Below, piece after piece: positions 27,957 to 35,636 of a stretch of DNA of 64,000 nucleotides. Numbering within the stretch: position 1 is the stretch's first letter; each line of letters begins with the position of its first letter. The translations under genes were made by a program, and so were the position numbers. Source of the stretch: an uncultured Oscillibacter sp. (GTDB lineage Bacteria; Bacillota; Clostridia; Oscillospirales; Oscillospiraceae); the NCBI GenBank assembly GCA_910584995.1, contig CAJUDW010000011.1:1-64000 (forward strand). Direction: 5' to 3'. The notes under the pieces were generated by a model. It was not told the DNA's origin and ran no database searches. It saw only the letters and a list, made by a program, of their open reading frames with translations.

Positions 27957-28808
27957 TCAGCGCCCCCGGCAGGCCTTGGCGATCACGTCCGCACACTCCT
28001 CCACGGAGAGTGCGTCCAGGGGCAGATCCCAGCCGTCCATCCGCAGGCGGCAGAGGAGATCCACGGTGTCCGGCACCGTCAGCCCCATGGCCCGCAGGGG
28101 GCCCGCCTGGACGAAAACCTCCCGGGGCGTGCCGTCCATCACGGCTTTGCCGCCGTCCATGACAATCACCCGGTCTGCCTCCTGGGCCTCGTTCATATGG
28201 TGGGTGATCAGGATCACGGTGATGCCCTTCTCCCGGTTCAGCCGGTGGACGGTGGACAGCACCTCCCGCCGGCCCACAGGATCCAGCATGGCGGTGGCCT
28301 CGTCCAGCACAATGCACTCCGGCTCCATGGCAATGACGCCTGCAATGGCGATCCGCTGCTTCTGCCCGCCGGAGAGGAGATGGGGCGCGTGGCAGGCAAA
28401 CCCGTACATCCCCACCGCCCGGAGGGCGCTGTCCACCCGTTCCCGGATCTCCCCGCTGGGAACGCCCAGGTTTTCCGGGCCGAAGGCCACGTCCTCCTCC
28501 ACCACATTGGCGACAATCTGGTTGTCCGGGTTCTGGAACACCATACCCACCCGCTGGCGGATAGCCAGGAGAAGGCTCTCGTCGGTGGTGTCCATCCCCT
28601 CCACCCAGACCCGCCCCCCTACAGGGAGCAGGACGGCGTTGAAGGTCTTGGCCAGGGTGGATTTCCCGGAGCCGTTATGGCCCAGGACCGCCACAAAGCT
28701 GCCCTTTTCAATTTCCAAATCCACCCCCCGCAGGGCATGGACGGCCTGTCCGCCCTCGTCCGCCGGGTAGGTGAAGCGGAGGGCTTCCGTTCGGATGATC
28801 GTAGACAT
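27957..28808 (-). CDS. ecfA1: Energy-coupling factor ATPase EcfA1
   Basis: A 283-residue ABC ATPase, the other half of the ECF motor. Walker A GHNGSGKST, Q-loop F-Q-N-P-D-N-Q, signature LSGGQKQRIAIAG and Walker B C-I-V-L-D-E-A-T-A-M-L-D-P are seen. Q-N-P-D-N-Q is the EcfA1 form. I chose the ATG at 28808 because AAGGA lies nine bases upstream; the ATG at 28817 would have the site touching the codon. Directly follows the VanZ gene. Confidence 0.95.
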   Translation of the reverse strand: MSTIIRTEALRFTYPADEGGQAVHALRGVDLEIEKGSFVAVLGHNGSGKSTLAKTFNAVLLPVGGRVWVEGMDTTDESLLLAIRQRVGMVFQNPDNQIVANVVEEDVAFGPENLGVPSGEIRERVDSALRAVGMYGFACHAPHLLSGGQKQRIAIAGVIAMEPECIVLDEATAMLDPVGRREVLSTVHRLNREKGITVILITHHMNEAQEADRVIVMDGGKAVMDGTPREVFVQAGPLRAMGLTVPDTVDLLCRLRMDGWDLPLDALSVEECADVIAKACRGR

Positions 28809-28813
28809 ATCAT

Positions 28814-29407
28814 TCATTCCTTACAGGGCCTTACTTGAAAGGCCCCGGTAAAATCAGGGGCGCGCCGCTTCACCAGCGCCCAGAGCCAAAAGCCGCCGAG
28901 GACGCCCAGCGCATTGAAGAACAGATCGTCGATATCAAAGGCCCTGCCTACGCAGAGCTGCCAGCACTCGATACAGCCGGTGACGGCAAGCCCCGTCCCC
29001 AGGGCCCGTTTCCAGGTGCACCCCCGCCAAAGCAGGGCGGGAAAAAATCCAAAGGGGACGAACATCACAATGTTCCCCGCCAAAAAATAGGGGCTGAACT
29101 GAATAGTCTGGAAGAGCCTCCAATTGGCCGAGCCCAGGGAAAAAAACGGATAGTCCCCCACATTCCACCGGTATCCGTGGAGGAGATCCACCAGGGACCA
29201 GACCACCCAGCGGGGCGTCAGCGTCAAAACAGCCATGCCGCCGCAGAACATCCAAAACAGGGCCATCGCCCCCTCCCGGCGGAGGGGGCTTGCATATCCG
29301 CTTCCCCCCAGCCTCCTCTTCCGCCACGGGAGCAGGCAGAGAAAGGCCGCCAGCGCCGGGACCGCTCCCCAGGCAATCGCCAGCAGATAGGCCGCCGTCC
29401 GTCCCAT
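28814..29407 (-). CDS. VanZ-family membrane protein
   Basis: A 197-residue protein with about five hydrophobic segments. VanZ landmarks: M-A-V-L-T-L-T-P in the second segment, the block N-I-V-M-F-V-P-F-G-F-F-P-A-L, and I-E-C-W-Q-L-C-V-G-R-A-F-D-I-D-D-L-F-F-N-A-L-G (family form QxxxxRxxDxxDxxxNxxG). VanZ of enterococci gives low-level teicoplanin resistance, but most homologues have unknown roles. The ATG at 29407 overlaps the preceding stop by one base (TAATG). Confidence 0.9.
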   Translation of the reverse strand: MGRTAAYLLAIAWGAVPALAAFLCLLPWRKRRLGGSGYASPLRREGAMALFWMFCGGMAVLTLTPRWVVWSLVDLLHGYRWNVGDYPFFSLGSANWRLFQTIQFSPYFLAGNIVMFVPFGFFPALLWRGCTWKRALGTGLAVTGCIECWQLCVGRAFDIDDLFFNALGVLGGFWLWALVKRRAPDFTGAFQVRPCKE

Positions 29408-30270
29408 TACTCGCTGAACCACCTTCCCGCAGCCCCGCAGGGGAGGGCCAGCCCGGTCTCCGTCACGGGAAGGCCCAGTTCGTCCCAGGCACATTTCCCG
29501 CCGTACTTGCCCGCAACCAGAAGATTCAACAGGTATCCCAAAACCGACGGGGCAAGGCCCGTGGTGTAGGAGTTGATGAGCACAAAGAGGGGCCGCTCCG
29601 ACAGCGCTCCGGCGCAGAGCTTCACAAAGCCGTACAGGTTTTCCTCCAGCTTCCACACCTCGCCGCCGGGCCCCCGGCCGTAGCTGGGCGGATCCATGAT
29701 AATGGCGTCGTACCGCCGCCCCCGGCGGATCTCCCTCTCCACGAATTTGGCGCAGTCATCCACAATCCAGCGGATGGGGGCGTCCTCCAAGCCGGAGAGC
29801 CGGGCGTTTTCCCTGGCCCAGGCCACCATGCCCCTGGCGGCGTCCACGTGGCACACGCTGGCCCCCGCCTTGGCGCAGGCCACAGTGGCCCCGCCGGTAT
29901 AGGCGAAGAGGTTCAGGACGCTGACCGGCCGTCCGGCAGTCCGGATCTTCTCCATCACAAACTCCCAGTTCACCGCCTGCTCCGGGAAGAGGCCCGTGTG
30001 CTTGAAGTTCATCGGCTTCACTTGGAAGGTCAGGGGGCCGTATTCCAGCTGCCAACTCTCCGGCAGCGCCGCCTTCTCCCAGTGGCCGCCGCCGGTTTTC
30101 GACCGCAGGTAGCGCCCCCCCGCCTGTTTCCAGCCGGGGTGCCGCCGGGGGCTCTCCCAGATGGCCTGGGGATCCGGCCGCACCAGCACCTGGCGTCCCC
30201 AACGCTCCAGGCGTTCGCCGCTGCCGCAGTCCAGCAGTTCATAGTCCCGCCACTTGTCCGCGATCCACAT
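29407..30270 (-). CDS. Class I SAM-dependent rRNA methyltransferase (COG1092-like)
   Basis: A 287-residue Rossmann methyltransferase. Motif I is V-L-N-L-F-A-Y-T-G-G-A-T-V-A-C, followed by V-C-H-V-D-A-A-R-G-M-V-A-W-A-R-E-N, and motif IV is I-I-M-D-P-P-S-Y-G-R-G. Compared with RlmI it lacks an N-terminal PUA domain. The target is probably rRNA, but the position is not predictable. The ATG at 30270 follows GGAGG. First gene of a probable operon MTase, vanZ, ecfA1, ecfA2, ecfT, truA. Confidence 0.88.
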   Translation of the reverse strand: MWIADKWRDYELLDCGSGERLERWGRQVLVRPDPQAIWESPRRHPGWKQAGGRYLRSKTGGGHWEKAALPESWQLEYGPLTFQVKPMNFKHTGLFPEQAVNWEFVMEKIRTAGRPVSVLNLFAYTGGATVACAKAGASVCHVDAARGMVAWARENARLSGLEDAPIRWIVDDCAKFVEREIRRGRRYDAIIMDPPSYGRGPGGEVWKLEENLYGFVKLCAGALSERPLFVLINSYTTGLAPSVLGYLLNLLVAGKYGGKCAWDELGLPVTETGLALPCGAAGRWFSE

Positions 30271-30394
30271 CCGCCTTTCCTCCCTGTTCCAAAACTCCGT
30301 GCTATAGTAAATCATGTTATTATACCGCCCAGCCCCGCTCCCGTCAACGCTTTTATTGCGCGTCTCCCATTCCGGCAGCCGCCGTGGATGGGGC

Positions 30395-30423
30395 TTGACA
30401 ATTCCCCGCAAATCCCATATACT
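30395..30423 (+). promoter_or_regulatory. Near-consensus sigma-A promoter of the degV leader
   Basis: TTGACA (30395-30400), 17-base spacer, TATACT (30418-30423). Transcription should start near 30430, about 124 bases before degV. Confidence 0.8.
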
Positions 30424-30429
30424 GAAGTC

Positions 30430-30522
30430 CTAGCAATAGGCTCATCCGGAATTGCTAGCCACAAGGTCCGGCCTTGTGGTTTTTTATCTGCCCGCCTTTT
30501 TTCGGCTCCGGCGGAAAAAGGC
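30430..30522 (+). ncRNA. Structured degV leader with an early terminator (attenuator or small RNA)
   Basis: Three hairpins follow the promoter: TAGCAAT (30431-30437) with ATTGCTA (30451-30457); CCACAAGG (30459-30466) with CCTTGTGG (30472-30479) followed by a run of six T (a classical terminator); and GCCTTTTT (30494-30501) with AAAAAGGC (30515-30522). RNA ending at the terminator would be about 57 bases. I do not recognise a known riboswitch. Confidence 0.6.
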
Positions 30523-30553
30523 ATAAATCCGTACATAATCAGGAGAAATCACT

Positions 30554-31420
30554 ATGTCGCCAAAGAAAATCGCCCTGCTGACGGATTCCTGCGCCGATCT
30601 GGCGCCTGCCCTGGCAGCGGAGAACCATATTTATACTGTCCCCCTGCGTATCCTCTGCGCTGACGGGGAGTACGCCGACGGCGTAGACATCACCGCTAAG
30701 GAGATTTACAGCCGCCTCCGGGCGGGGGAACTGCCCCAGACCTCCCTGCCCAAAATCGAGGACATCGCCAAGGCCCTGGAGCAGATCGCGGCGGACGGTT
30801 ACGACGGCGCAATTGCCATTATGCTCTCCGGCGGCCTCTCCGGCACCTATAACATGACCCGGCTGGTGGCCGGGGAGTGGAAGGGCCTGGCTGTCCGGGT
30901 GTACGATTCCGTCAGCGGCTCTTTGGGTATGGGCCTGACGCTGCTGCAGCTGGCAGAGGATATCCGGAACGGTATGGATTGGGAGACACTGACAGAGCGG
31001 CGCGTCCCCCGTTTGATTGCCTCCACCTTCCCCTTCTTCTCTGTGGACACCCTGGAGTACCTCCAGAAGGGGGGCCGCATCGGGAAGATCACCGCCACGG
31101 CAGGGACGCTCCTGCAAATCAAGCCCATCATCACCTTCGCCGCCGACGGGCAGCTTCAATCCATCGCCAAAGTCCGGGGCCGCCACCAGGTTATCGACAA
31201 GCTGGTGGAGATGACGGTAAAGGCCTGCGGAAACCACAAGCGGTACAACCTGGCCGTGGCCAACGGCGGTGCGCCGGAGGAGATGGAAACGGTGCGGCGG
31301 AAACTGACCGAAGCCCTGCCCAATTACAGCCACATCTGGGACGGGGAAATCGACGGTACCCTCAGCGTATACATTGGCGACGGCGTACTGGGCGCGGCAG
31401 TCCAGACGCTGGACGAATAA
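30554..31420 (+). CDS. DegV-family fatty-acid-binding protein
   Basis: A 288-residue DegV protein. These bind a fatty acid between two domains, and some act as FakB, which presents fatty acids to the kinase FakA. Landmarks: K-I-A-L-L-T-D-S-C-A-D-L (N-terminal strand and DS motif), L-P-Q-T-S-L-P-K (the T-S-Q/L-P motif), I-A-I-M-L-S-G-G-L-S-G-T-Y and V-Y-D-S-V-S-G-S-L-G-M-G. The ATG at 30554 follows AGGAGA. No fakA gene is nearby. Confidence 0.92.
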   Translation: MSPKKIALLTDSCADLAPALAAENHIYTVPLRILCADGEYADGVDITAKEIYSRLRAGELPQTSLPKIEDIAKALEQIAADGYDGAIAIMLSGGLSGTYNMTRLVAGEWKGLAVRVYDSVSGSLGMGLTLLQLAEDIRNGMDWETLTERRVPRLIASTFPFFSVDTLEYLQKGGRIGKITATAGTLLQIKPIITFAADGQLQSIAKVRGRHQVIDKLVEMTVKACGNHKRYNLAVANGGAPEEMETVRRKLTEALPNYSHIWDGEIDGTLSVYIGDGVLGAAVQTLDE

Positions 31421-31572
31421 AGCCGGGAAAATTGCCCGCTTCTGGCGGGCAGTCCCCGCATTTACGGCCTGCAAAATATCCCCTCCGGCGTACAGCTGCC
31501 GGAGAAAACAGATCTGCGCCTTCAGGCATGGGACTCTGCGAGGCTTTTTGGGCCGCCCCTCTATCCACTAAA

Positions 31573-31610
31573 CCAAGACCACCCCGTTTTGGGGTGGTCT
31601 TGGCTGTTTT
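31573..31610. terminator. Terminator between degV and the ferritin-like gene
   Basis: 13-bp stem CCAAGACCACCCC (31573-31585) / GGGGTGGTCTTGG (31591-31603) with loop GTTTT, between convergent genes; moderate T tract on the plus side. Confidence 0.75.
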
Positions 31611-31622
31611 CCGGAGCCGCTT

Positions 31623-32312
31623 TTATCGCCGGTTTTCCATAGAACGCTCCAGCATCTCCATGATCTCCTCCGCGTGGCGGTACTCCTCCCTGCTCAACTC
31701 GTTGAAGATCCGCTGGAGGCAGGGATCTGTGGTGCCGTCCGCCGCCTGGGCGTAGTTGAGGCCGCCGCAGGCCTCCATATGATACCGCTCCCGCAGGGCC
31801 GGGCACCACCGGCCAATGCAGATGCGGCCGGTGTCAATGGCAGGCCGGTAGCACTCCCCTGTGATGAGATAGTAGGCCGCCATCAGCCGCCGGGCATGGG
31901 CGCCCTCCTCCGCCGCCATATCCCGCAGCCGCTGCCGGGCCCAGGCGGGGGCCTGGCGGCTCATGGCCAGAAGATACCGCCTGTCCGCCAGTTCCTCTTC
32001 CACGAAACCGGCCACCACGTCAACCACCGCCTGGGCGGCAGTCCCCATGCAGCAGGGATCCGGATCGGCCCCCGGCAGCTGCTCCTGCCGGGCCGCAGGC
32101 ATCCCCTCCTCCGTGGCAGCCTGGGCGGCGGGGATGGGGGAAACAGGCGGGACGGGAGGCGCCGCCTGCATAGGGGCCACCGCCGCCCCCTCCGCAATCC
32201 CCGCCCCCATTCCGGGATAGGGCTCCAGATCCGGCGCGACCCGCTGCCAAATCCTGTCATACTGCCGGAAATCGTACCCGGCGGCATTATGTAAGGTCTG
32301 TGATACGTTCAT
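31623..32312 (-). CDS. Ferritin-like domain protein with Pro/Ala-rich N-terminus
   Basis: A 229-residue protein. Residues 40-85 are rich in Ala and Pro and probably unstructured; residues 85-229 form a ferritin-like helical bundle with paired metal-type motifs (V-E-E-E-L-A-D-R-R-Y near 115, A-A-E-E-G-A-H-A-R-R-L near 145, S-R-E-E-Y-R-H-A-E-E-I near 215). Such proteins bind a di-iron site and act in iron or peroxide handling, or in spores. The ATG at 32312 follows AGGAGG. It is convergent with degV and divergent from the sufC leader, so Fe metabolism is a possible shared theme. Confidence 0.8.
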   Translation of the reverse strand: MNVSQTLHNAAGYDFRQYDRIWQRVAPDLEPYPGMGAGIAEGAAVAPMQAAPPVPPVSPIPAAQAATEEGMPAARQEQLPGADPDPCCMGTAAQAVVDVVAGFVEEELADRRYLLAMSRQAPAWARQRLRDMAAEEGAHARRLMAAYYLITGECYRPAIDTGRICIGRWCPALRERYHMEACGGLNYAQAADGTTDPCLQRIFNELSREEYRHAEEIMEMLERSMENRR

Positions 32313-32466
32313 AAACCCTCCTCCTTTTCCCCCCATCCTATGCCGGAGGGCGGGATTTGGTCCCAATTTCAAATTTCCGCTTTCCGCCGCAAAAACCGGC
32401 GGCCCCCTTGGACAGATTTCCTACAAAACGGGTATACTATACCTGAAAATCCTACGTCCCTATATA

Positions 32467-32495
32467 TTGCCTTTTTTCGTCATATCTGCTATAGT
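32467..32495 (+). promoter_or_regulatory. Predicted promoter of the sufCB operon
   Basis: TTGCCT (32467-32472), 17-base spacer, TATAGT (32490-32495), about 24 bases before the leader ORF and 120 before sufC. Confidence 0.6.
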
Positions 32496-32518
32496 GAAAA
32501 AGGTTCCGGAGGCAGATC

Positions 32519-32629
32519 ATGCACCGGATTGCCAAGAACTTTCCAATTCCGGGCCTGCGGATGCCGCCGCTTTGGCGGGTTTCCCGGCCCATCCCCAGAA
32601 AAGGAGGTTCCGATTCATGCTGGAACTGA
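32519..32629 (+). CDS. Short leader ORF overlapping the sufC start
   Basis: A 36-codon frame (M-H-R-I-A-K-N-F-P-I-P-G-L-R ... ending S-D-S-C-W-N) with GGAGG six bases before its ATG. It ends at a TGA 12 bases inside sufC, so its translation passes over the sufC ribosome site. The peptide is basic with a C-terminal Cys-Trp and resembles no family I know. It may couple or tune sufC translation. Alternatively the frame is chance. Confidence 0.4.
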   Translation: MHRIAKNFPIPGLRMPPLWRVSRPIPRKGGSDSCWN

Positions 32630-33384
32630 AACATATCAGCTACACTGTCTGTGAGGGAGACGGGCAGCTGGGCATCCTGAAGGATATCTCCCTCACCGTC
32701 GATGACAACCAGCTTGTGGTTTTCACCGGCCCCAACGGCGGCGGCAAGACCACCCTGGCGAAAATCATCATGGGCCTCGTGCGCCCCACCTCCGGCCAGA
32801 TCCTCTGGAACGGGCAGGACATCACGGATCTCAGCATCACGGAGCGTGCCCGCCTGGGCATCAGCTACGGATTCCAGCAGCCCGCACGGTTCAAGGGGCT
32901 GACGGTGCGGAAGCTGCTGACCCTGGCCTCCGGGGACGATCACCTCTCCAAGGACCGCTGCTGCCAGTACCTGACCCGGGTAGGCCTCTGCGCCAACGAC
33001 TACCTGGATCGGGAGGTGGACGTTTCCCTCTCCGGCGGCGAGGTCAAGCGGATTGAGATCGCCACCATCCTGGCCCGCCAGGCTCCCGGCGGGGGCAGGG
33101 GGCGGAGCAACTCCCTGATGATCTTCGACGAGCCGGAAGCCGGCATTGATCTCTGGTCCTTCGCCCGTCTCACGGAGACTTTTGAGCAGATCCACAGCGC
33201 CAAGGCCGCCACAATGATCATCATCTCCCACCAGGAGCGCATCATCTCCCTGGCGGATGAGGTGATTGTGGTGGGCGACGGCACCATCCGCCACCGGGGC
33301 GCGGCGGCGGACATCCTTCCCCAGATTCTGGCGGACACCCTGGGCAGCTGCCCGGTTTTGACCAAGGAGGTGGGCGCTTTATGA
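32617..33384 (+). CDS. sufC: Fe-S cluster assembly ATPase SufC
   Basis: A 255-residue ABC ATPase that drives the SufB scaffold. Walker A GPNGGGKTTL, the signature V-S-L-S-G-G-E-V-K-R-I-E-I-A-T and Walker B L-M-I-F-D-E-P-E-A-G-I-D-L-W-S-F are the SufC forms, as is L-G-I-S-Y-G-F-Q-Q-P. The ATG at 32617 follows AAGGAGG by seven bases. Its end overlaps the sufB ATG by four bases. Confidence 0.95.
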   Translation: MLELKHISYTVCEGDGQLGILKDISLTVDDNQLVVFTGPNGGGKTTLAKIIMGLVRPTSGQILWNGQDITDLSITERARLGISYGFQQPARFKGLTVRKLLTLASGDDHLSKDRCCQYLTRVGLCANDYLDREVDVSLSGGEVKRIEIATILARQAPGGGRGRSNSLMIFDEPEAGIDLWSFARLTETFEQIHSAKAATMIIISHQERIISLADEVIVVGDGTIRHRGAAADILPQILADTLGSCPVLTKEVGAL

Positions 33385-34307
33385 TGGATACCCAGGTAGA
33401 TCGGGATCTTCTGGAAAAGATTGCGGATCTCATCGGGAAGCCTGTAGGGGCTTTCAACATCCGCAAGGACTCCGGCTGCGACGGCCGCCAGTCCACGGAG
33501 CACATTGACATCGCCAACCGGACCGACGGCAAAAGCGGCATTGACATCCGCGTGAAGGACGGCACGGTAGGCGAGACCTGCCACATCCCCGTCCTCATCA
33601 CGAAGCCGGGGATCCAGGAGATGGTCTACAACGATTTCTACATCGGCGAGAACTGCGACGTAGACATTGTGGCCGGCTGCGGCATCCACAACTGCGGCGG
33701 GGAGATGAGCCGCCACGACGGCGTCCACACCTTCCATGTGGGGAAGCACTCCCGCGTCCGCTACACGGAGAAGCACTATGGGGACGGCGACGGCACGGGC
33801 GGCCGCATAATGAATCCGGAAACAGTGGTTTACCTGGAGGAGGGGGCCTCCATCCAGCTGGACACCACCCAAATCCGGGGTATTGATTCCACCAAGCGCG
33901 TGACGAAAATTGTCTGCGGGCCTGGGGCGGAGGCCGTTGTAACGGAACGCCTCCTGACCCACGGGGAGCAGACTGCGGAGAGCGACATGGAGATCATCCT
34001 GGACGGCCCCGGCTCCAAGGGCCGCGTGATTTCCCGTTCCGTAGCCCAGGACACCTCCAGCCAGGTGTTTTATCCCCGCATGGTGGGGAACGCCCAATGC
34101 TTTGGGCATGTGCAGTGCGATTCCATTATCATGGGCGAGGCGAAGATCAAGTCGATTCCCGCCATTACCGCCAACTGCACGGAAGCACAGCTTGTGCATG
34201 AGGCCGCCATCGGCAAGATTGCGGGGGATCAGCTTCTGAAGCTGGAGACGCTGGGCCTGACTGAGGAGGAGGCAGAGGACTGCATCCTGAAGGGGTTTTT
34301 GGCCTGA
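33381..34307 (+). CDS. sufB: SufB/SufD-family Fe-S scaffold (short form)
   Basis: A 308-residue beta-helix protein of the SufB/SufD family, shorter than the standard 450-470-residue SufB. Landmarks: A-G-C-G-I-H-N-C-G-G-E-M-S-R-H-D-G-V-H-T-F-H, R-Y-T-E-K-H-Y-G and the C-terminal I-T-A-N-C-T-E-A-Q-L-V-H-E-A-A-I-G-K-I, close to the family end motif. With sufC and no sufS, sufU or sufD beside it, it fits the minimal SUF (SMS) type described in archaea and anaerobes. It should hold the nascent cluster. The sulfur source may be the desulfurase at 5948-7081. Confidence 0.88.
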   Translation: MMDTQVDRDLLEKIADLIGKPVGAFNIRKDSGCDGRQSTEHIDIANRTDGKSGIDIRVKDGTVGETCHIPVLITKPGIQEMVYNDFYIGENCDVDIVAGCGIHNCGGEMSRHDGVHTFHVGKHSRVRYTEKHYGDGDGTGGRIMNPETVVYLEEGASIQLDTTQIRGIDSTKRVTKIVCGPGAEAVVTERLLTHGEQTAESDMEIILDGPGSKGRVISRSVAQDTSSQVFYPRMVGNAQCFGHVQCDSIIMGEAKIKSIPAITANCTEAQLVHEAAIGKIAGDQLLKLETLGLTEEEAEDCILKGFLA

Positions 34308-34349
34308 CAGGCCAAAACGGGGATTGGCTGCGTTATGGCAGCCGGCAAA

Positions 34350-34957
34350 TGCACCCCCATTTTCTCTTTTCACTTGCGCCGAAAAGAGAAACCCTCCAGA
34401 GGGCCCTCTCGCCGCTTCGCGGCTCACCTTGGCGGGCCGCGCACGGTCCAAAAGAGAAAAGGCGCTTGAGGGAAACGGCCTTTGGCCGTTTCCCTCATTT
34501 TACAGGGGTTCTTCTCCGCGCAGTGCCTTTTTCAGAATTACCCTGCGGCTCTACGCGTCTCACCCCCCTCTTTGCAGAACTGCGCTCCCGCGAGGCTGGT
34601 GCCCTGTTTATCTGATGGTGGTTGTCGTATGGCCCGCCCTCCTCTTTTCGCTGCCGCTGGCGGGTGCTTTCCGGATACCTCCAAGCCAGCGGCAGCGGTA
34701 AGAGAAGATACGCCATTCGATAACCACCCTCTGCTTTGCAGGGCACCGTCTTCGCGGGAGCGCAGTCTTTCCGGGAAACATTTACCGGCGCGTAGAGCCG
34801 CAGGCCGATTCCCACAACCGCACTGCGCGAAGGTCAGCCCCCGCTATGTGCCAAACAGCCACAGGCTGTTTGGCACCAGCCTCTTTTTCTCTCTTCCACC
34901 GTGCACGGCGCATTCTCTCTTTTTCTGGGCCCAGAAAAAGAGAGAATGGGGGGTGCA
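34350..34957. repeat. 608-bp imperfect palindrome with nested hairpins
   Basis: Two arms face each other around 34673. The inner stem is 34643-34661 with 34685-34705 (contains GCTGCCGCTGGC / GCCAGCGGCAGC). Further pairs moving outward: 34579-34593 with 34752-34766 (15 of 15), 34542-34557 with 34789-34804 (16 of 16), and 34350-34370 with 34934-34957. Mirrored side hairpins have different sequence: 34468-34496 (GAGGGAAACGGCC stem) and 34849-34875 (TGCCAAACAGCC stem); 34362-34390 and 34913-34946 (perfect 34-base palindrome). Frames inside have no supporting sites and are read on both strands, so I take it as non-coding. It could be a mobile or multicopy element. Confidence 0.85.
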
Positions 34958-35002
34958 TCCCCCAGGCCTGAGAGGTCTGCCAACCCCCGTCCTTTGGAAA
35001 AA

Positions 35003-35043
35003 GGAAAAACAAAAACCCCCGGCGGAGCCATCCCCGCCGGGGT
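35003..35043 (-). terminator. Terminator of the Xre gene pair
   Basis: On the minus strand CCCCGGCGG pairs with CCGCCGGGG across GGATGGCT, followed by TTTTTGTTTTT. It begins right at the stop of the second Xre gene. Confidence 0.75.
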
Positions 35044-35273
35044 CACTTGCCGGAAGGGGAACCTTCCGGTTTATCATAATCAATCAAAAACAGATCGTTT
35101 GGCGTACATTCCAGCACTTGGCATAGCGCCTCTATGGTTTCCAGTCTGACTGCAAGGGTCTTGCCGTCTACTAATTTCGCAATATTCGGATAACTCATGC
35201 CTGTCTCTTTAGCCAGCCAATAGCGTGTTCTTCCCTTTGCCCTCAGCATAGGCATAATATTAAACTTGATCAT
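35043..35273 (-). CDS. Xre-family helix-turn-helix regulator, second of a tandem pair
   Basis: A 76-residue protein formed by one Cro/C1-type helix-turn-helix: M-I-K-F-N-I-M-P-M-L-R-A-K-G-R-T-R-Y-W-L-A-K-E-T-G-M, recognition helix about S-Y-P-N-I-A-K-L-V-D-G, then E-T-I-E-A-L-C-Q-V-L-E-C-T-P-N-D-L-F. These short proteins bind operators as dimers. The first 16 residues are identical to its neighbour 4 bases upstream, a local duplication. The ATG has GGAGG upstream. Lower GC than the genome. Confidence 0.88.
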   Translation of the reverse strand: MIKFNIMPMLRAKGRTRYWLAKETGMSYPNIAKLVDGKTLAVRLETIEALCQVLECTPNDLFLIDYDKPEGSPSGK

Positions 35274-35277
35274 GATT

Positions 35278-35493
35278 CTATGCCTCCGGCAAAGTAGTGT
35301 CTATTATAAATAATTCATTTGGAGGACACTCCAGAATCTGACATAATGTCTCAATAGTCTCCGATCGGATAAACTTTGTTTCGCCTGATGCCATTCGATT
35401 GAAACTTCGATAATTCATATTCATTTGCTCATACAACCAACATTTTGTTCTGCCCTTGGCTCTTAACATAGGCATGATATTGAACTTGATCAT
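35278..35493 (-). CDS. Xre-family helix-turn-helix regulator, first of a tandem pair
   Basis: A 71-residue paralogue of the next gene: it shares the N-terminus M-I-K-F-N-I-M-P-M-L-R-A-K-G-R-T and the block E-T-I-E-T-L-C-Q-I-L-E-C-P-P-N-E-L-F-I-I-D. The recognition helix differs (N-Y-R-S-F-N-R-M-A-S-G), so the two may bind different sites or form heterodimers. Both genes share GGAGGCATAG before the ATG. It is divergent from the small gene at 35637. Confidence 0.85.
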   Translation of the reverse strand: MIKFNIMPMLRAKGRTKCWLYEQMNMNYRSFNRMASGETKFIRSETIETLCQILECPPNELFIIDTTLPEA

Positions 35494-35636
35494 AGCCTAT
35501 GCCTCCACAATACGCGCTCCTACATATCTGATGTATACATATCATATCTACTAATTTATAGTTTACTCATATTTTTCCTTTACATATTAGTTTAAACATT
35601 ATATAATGTTTTCATTCTATATCGAGGAGATATATT
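35494..35636. promoter_or_regulatory. AT-rich divergent control region with ATGTATACAT palindrome
   Basis: 143 bases, about three-quarters AT, between the Xre pair and the small gene. A 10-base palindrome ATGTATACAT is at 35534-35543. A near-consensus promoter for the plus-strand gene is TTTACA (35579-35584), 17-base spacer, TATAAT (35602-35607). The palindrome is a plausible operator for one of the Xre proteins. Confidence 0.6.

Noticed and set aside
31421..31572. Possible small RNA between degV and its terminator
   Set aside because: Only short hairpins are seen and no promoter; it is most simply the 3' end of the degV transcript.
34324..35126. Several open frames of 70-210 codons on both strands
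   Set aside because: They lie inside the large palindrome, none has a good ribosome site, the translations are Arg/Pro/Ser-rich and resemble no family, and both arms give similar frames on opposite strands.
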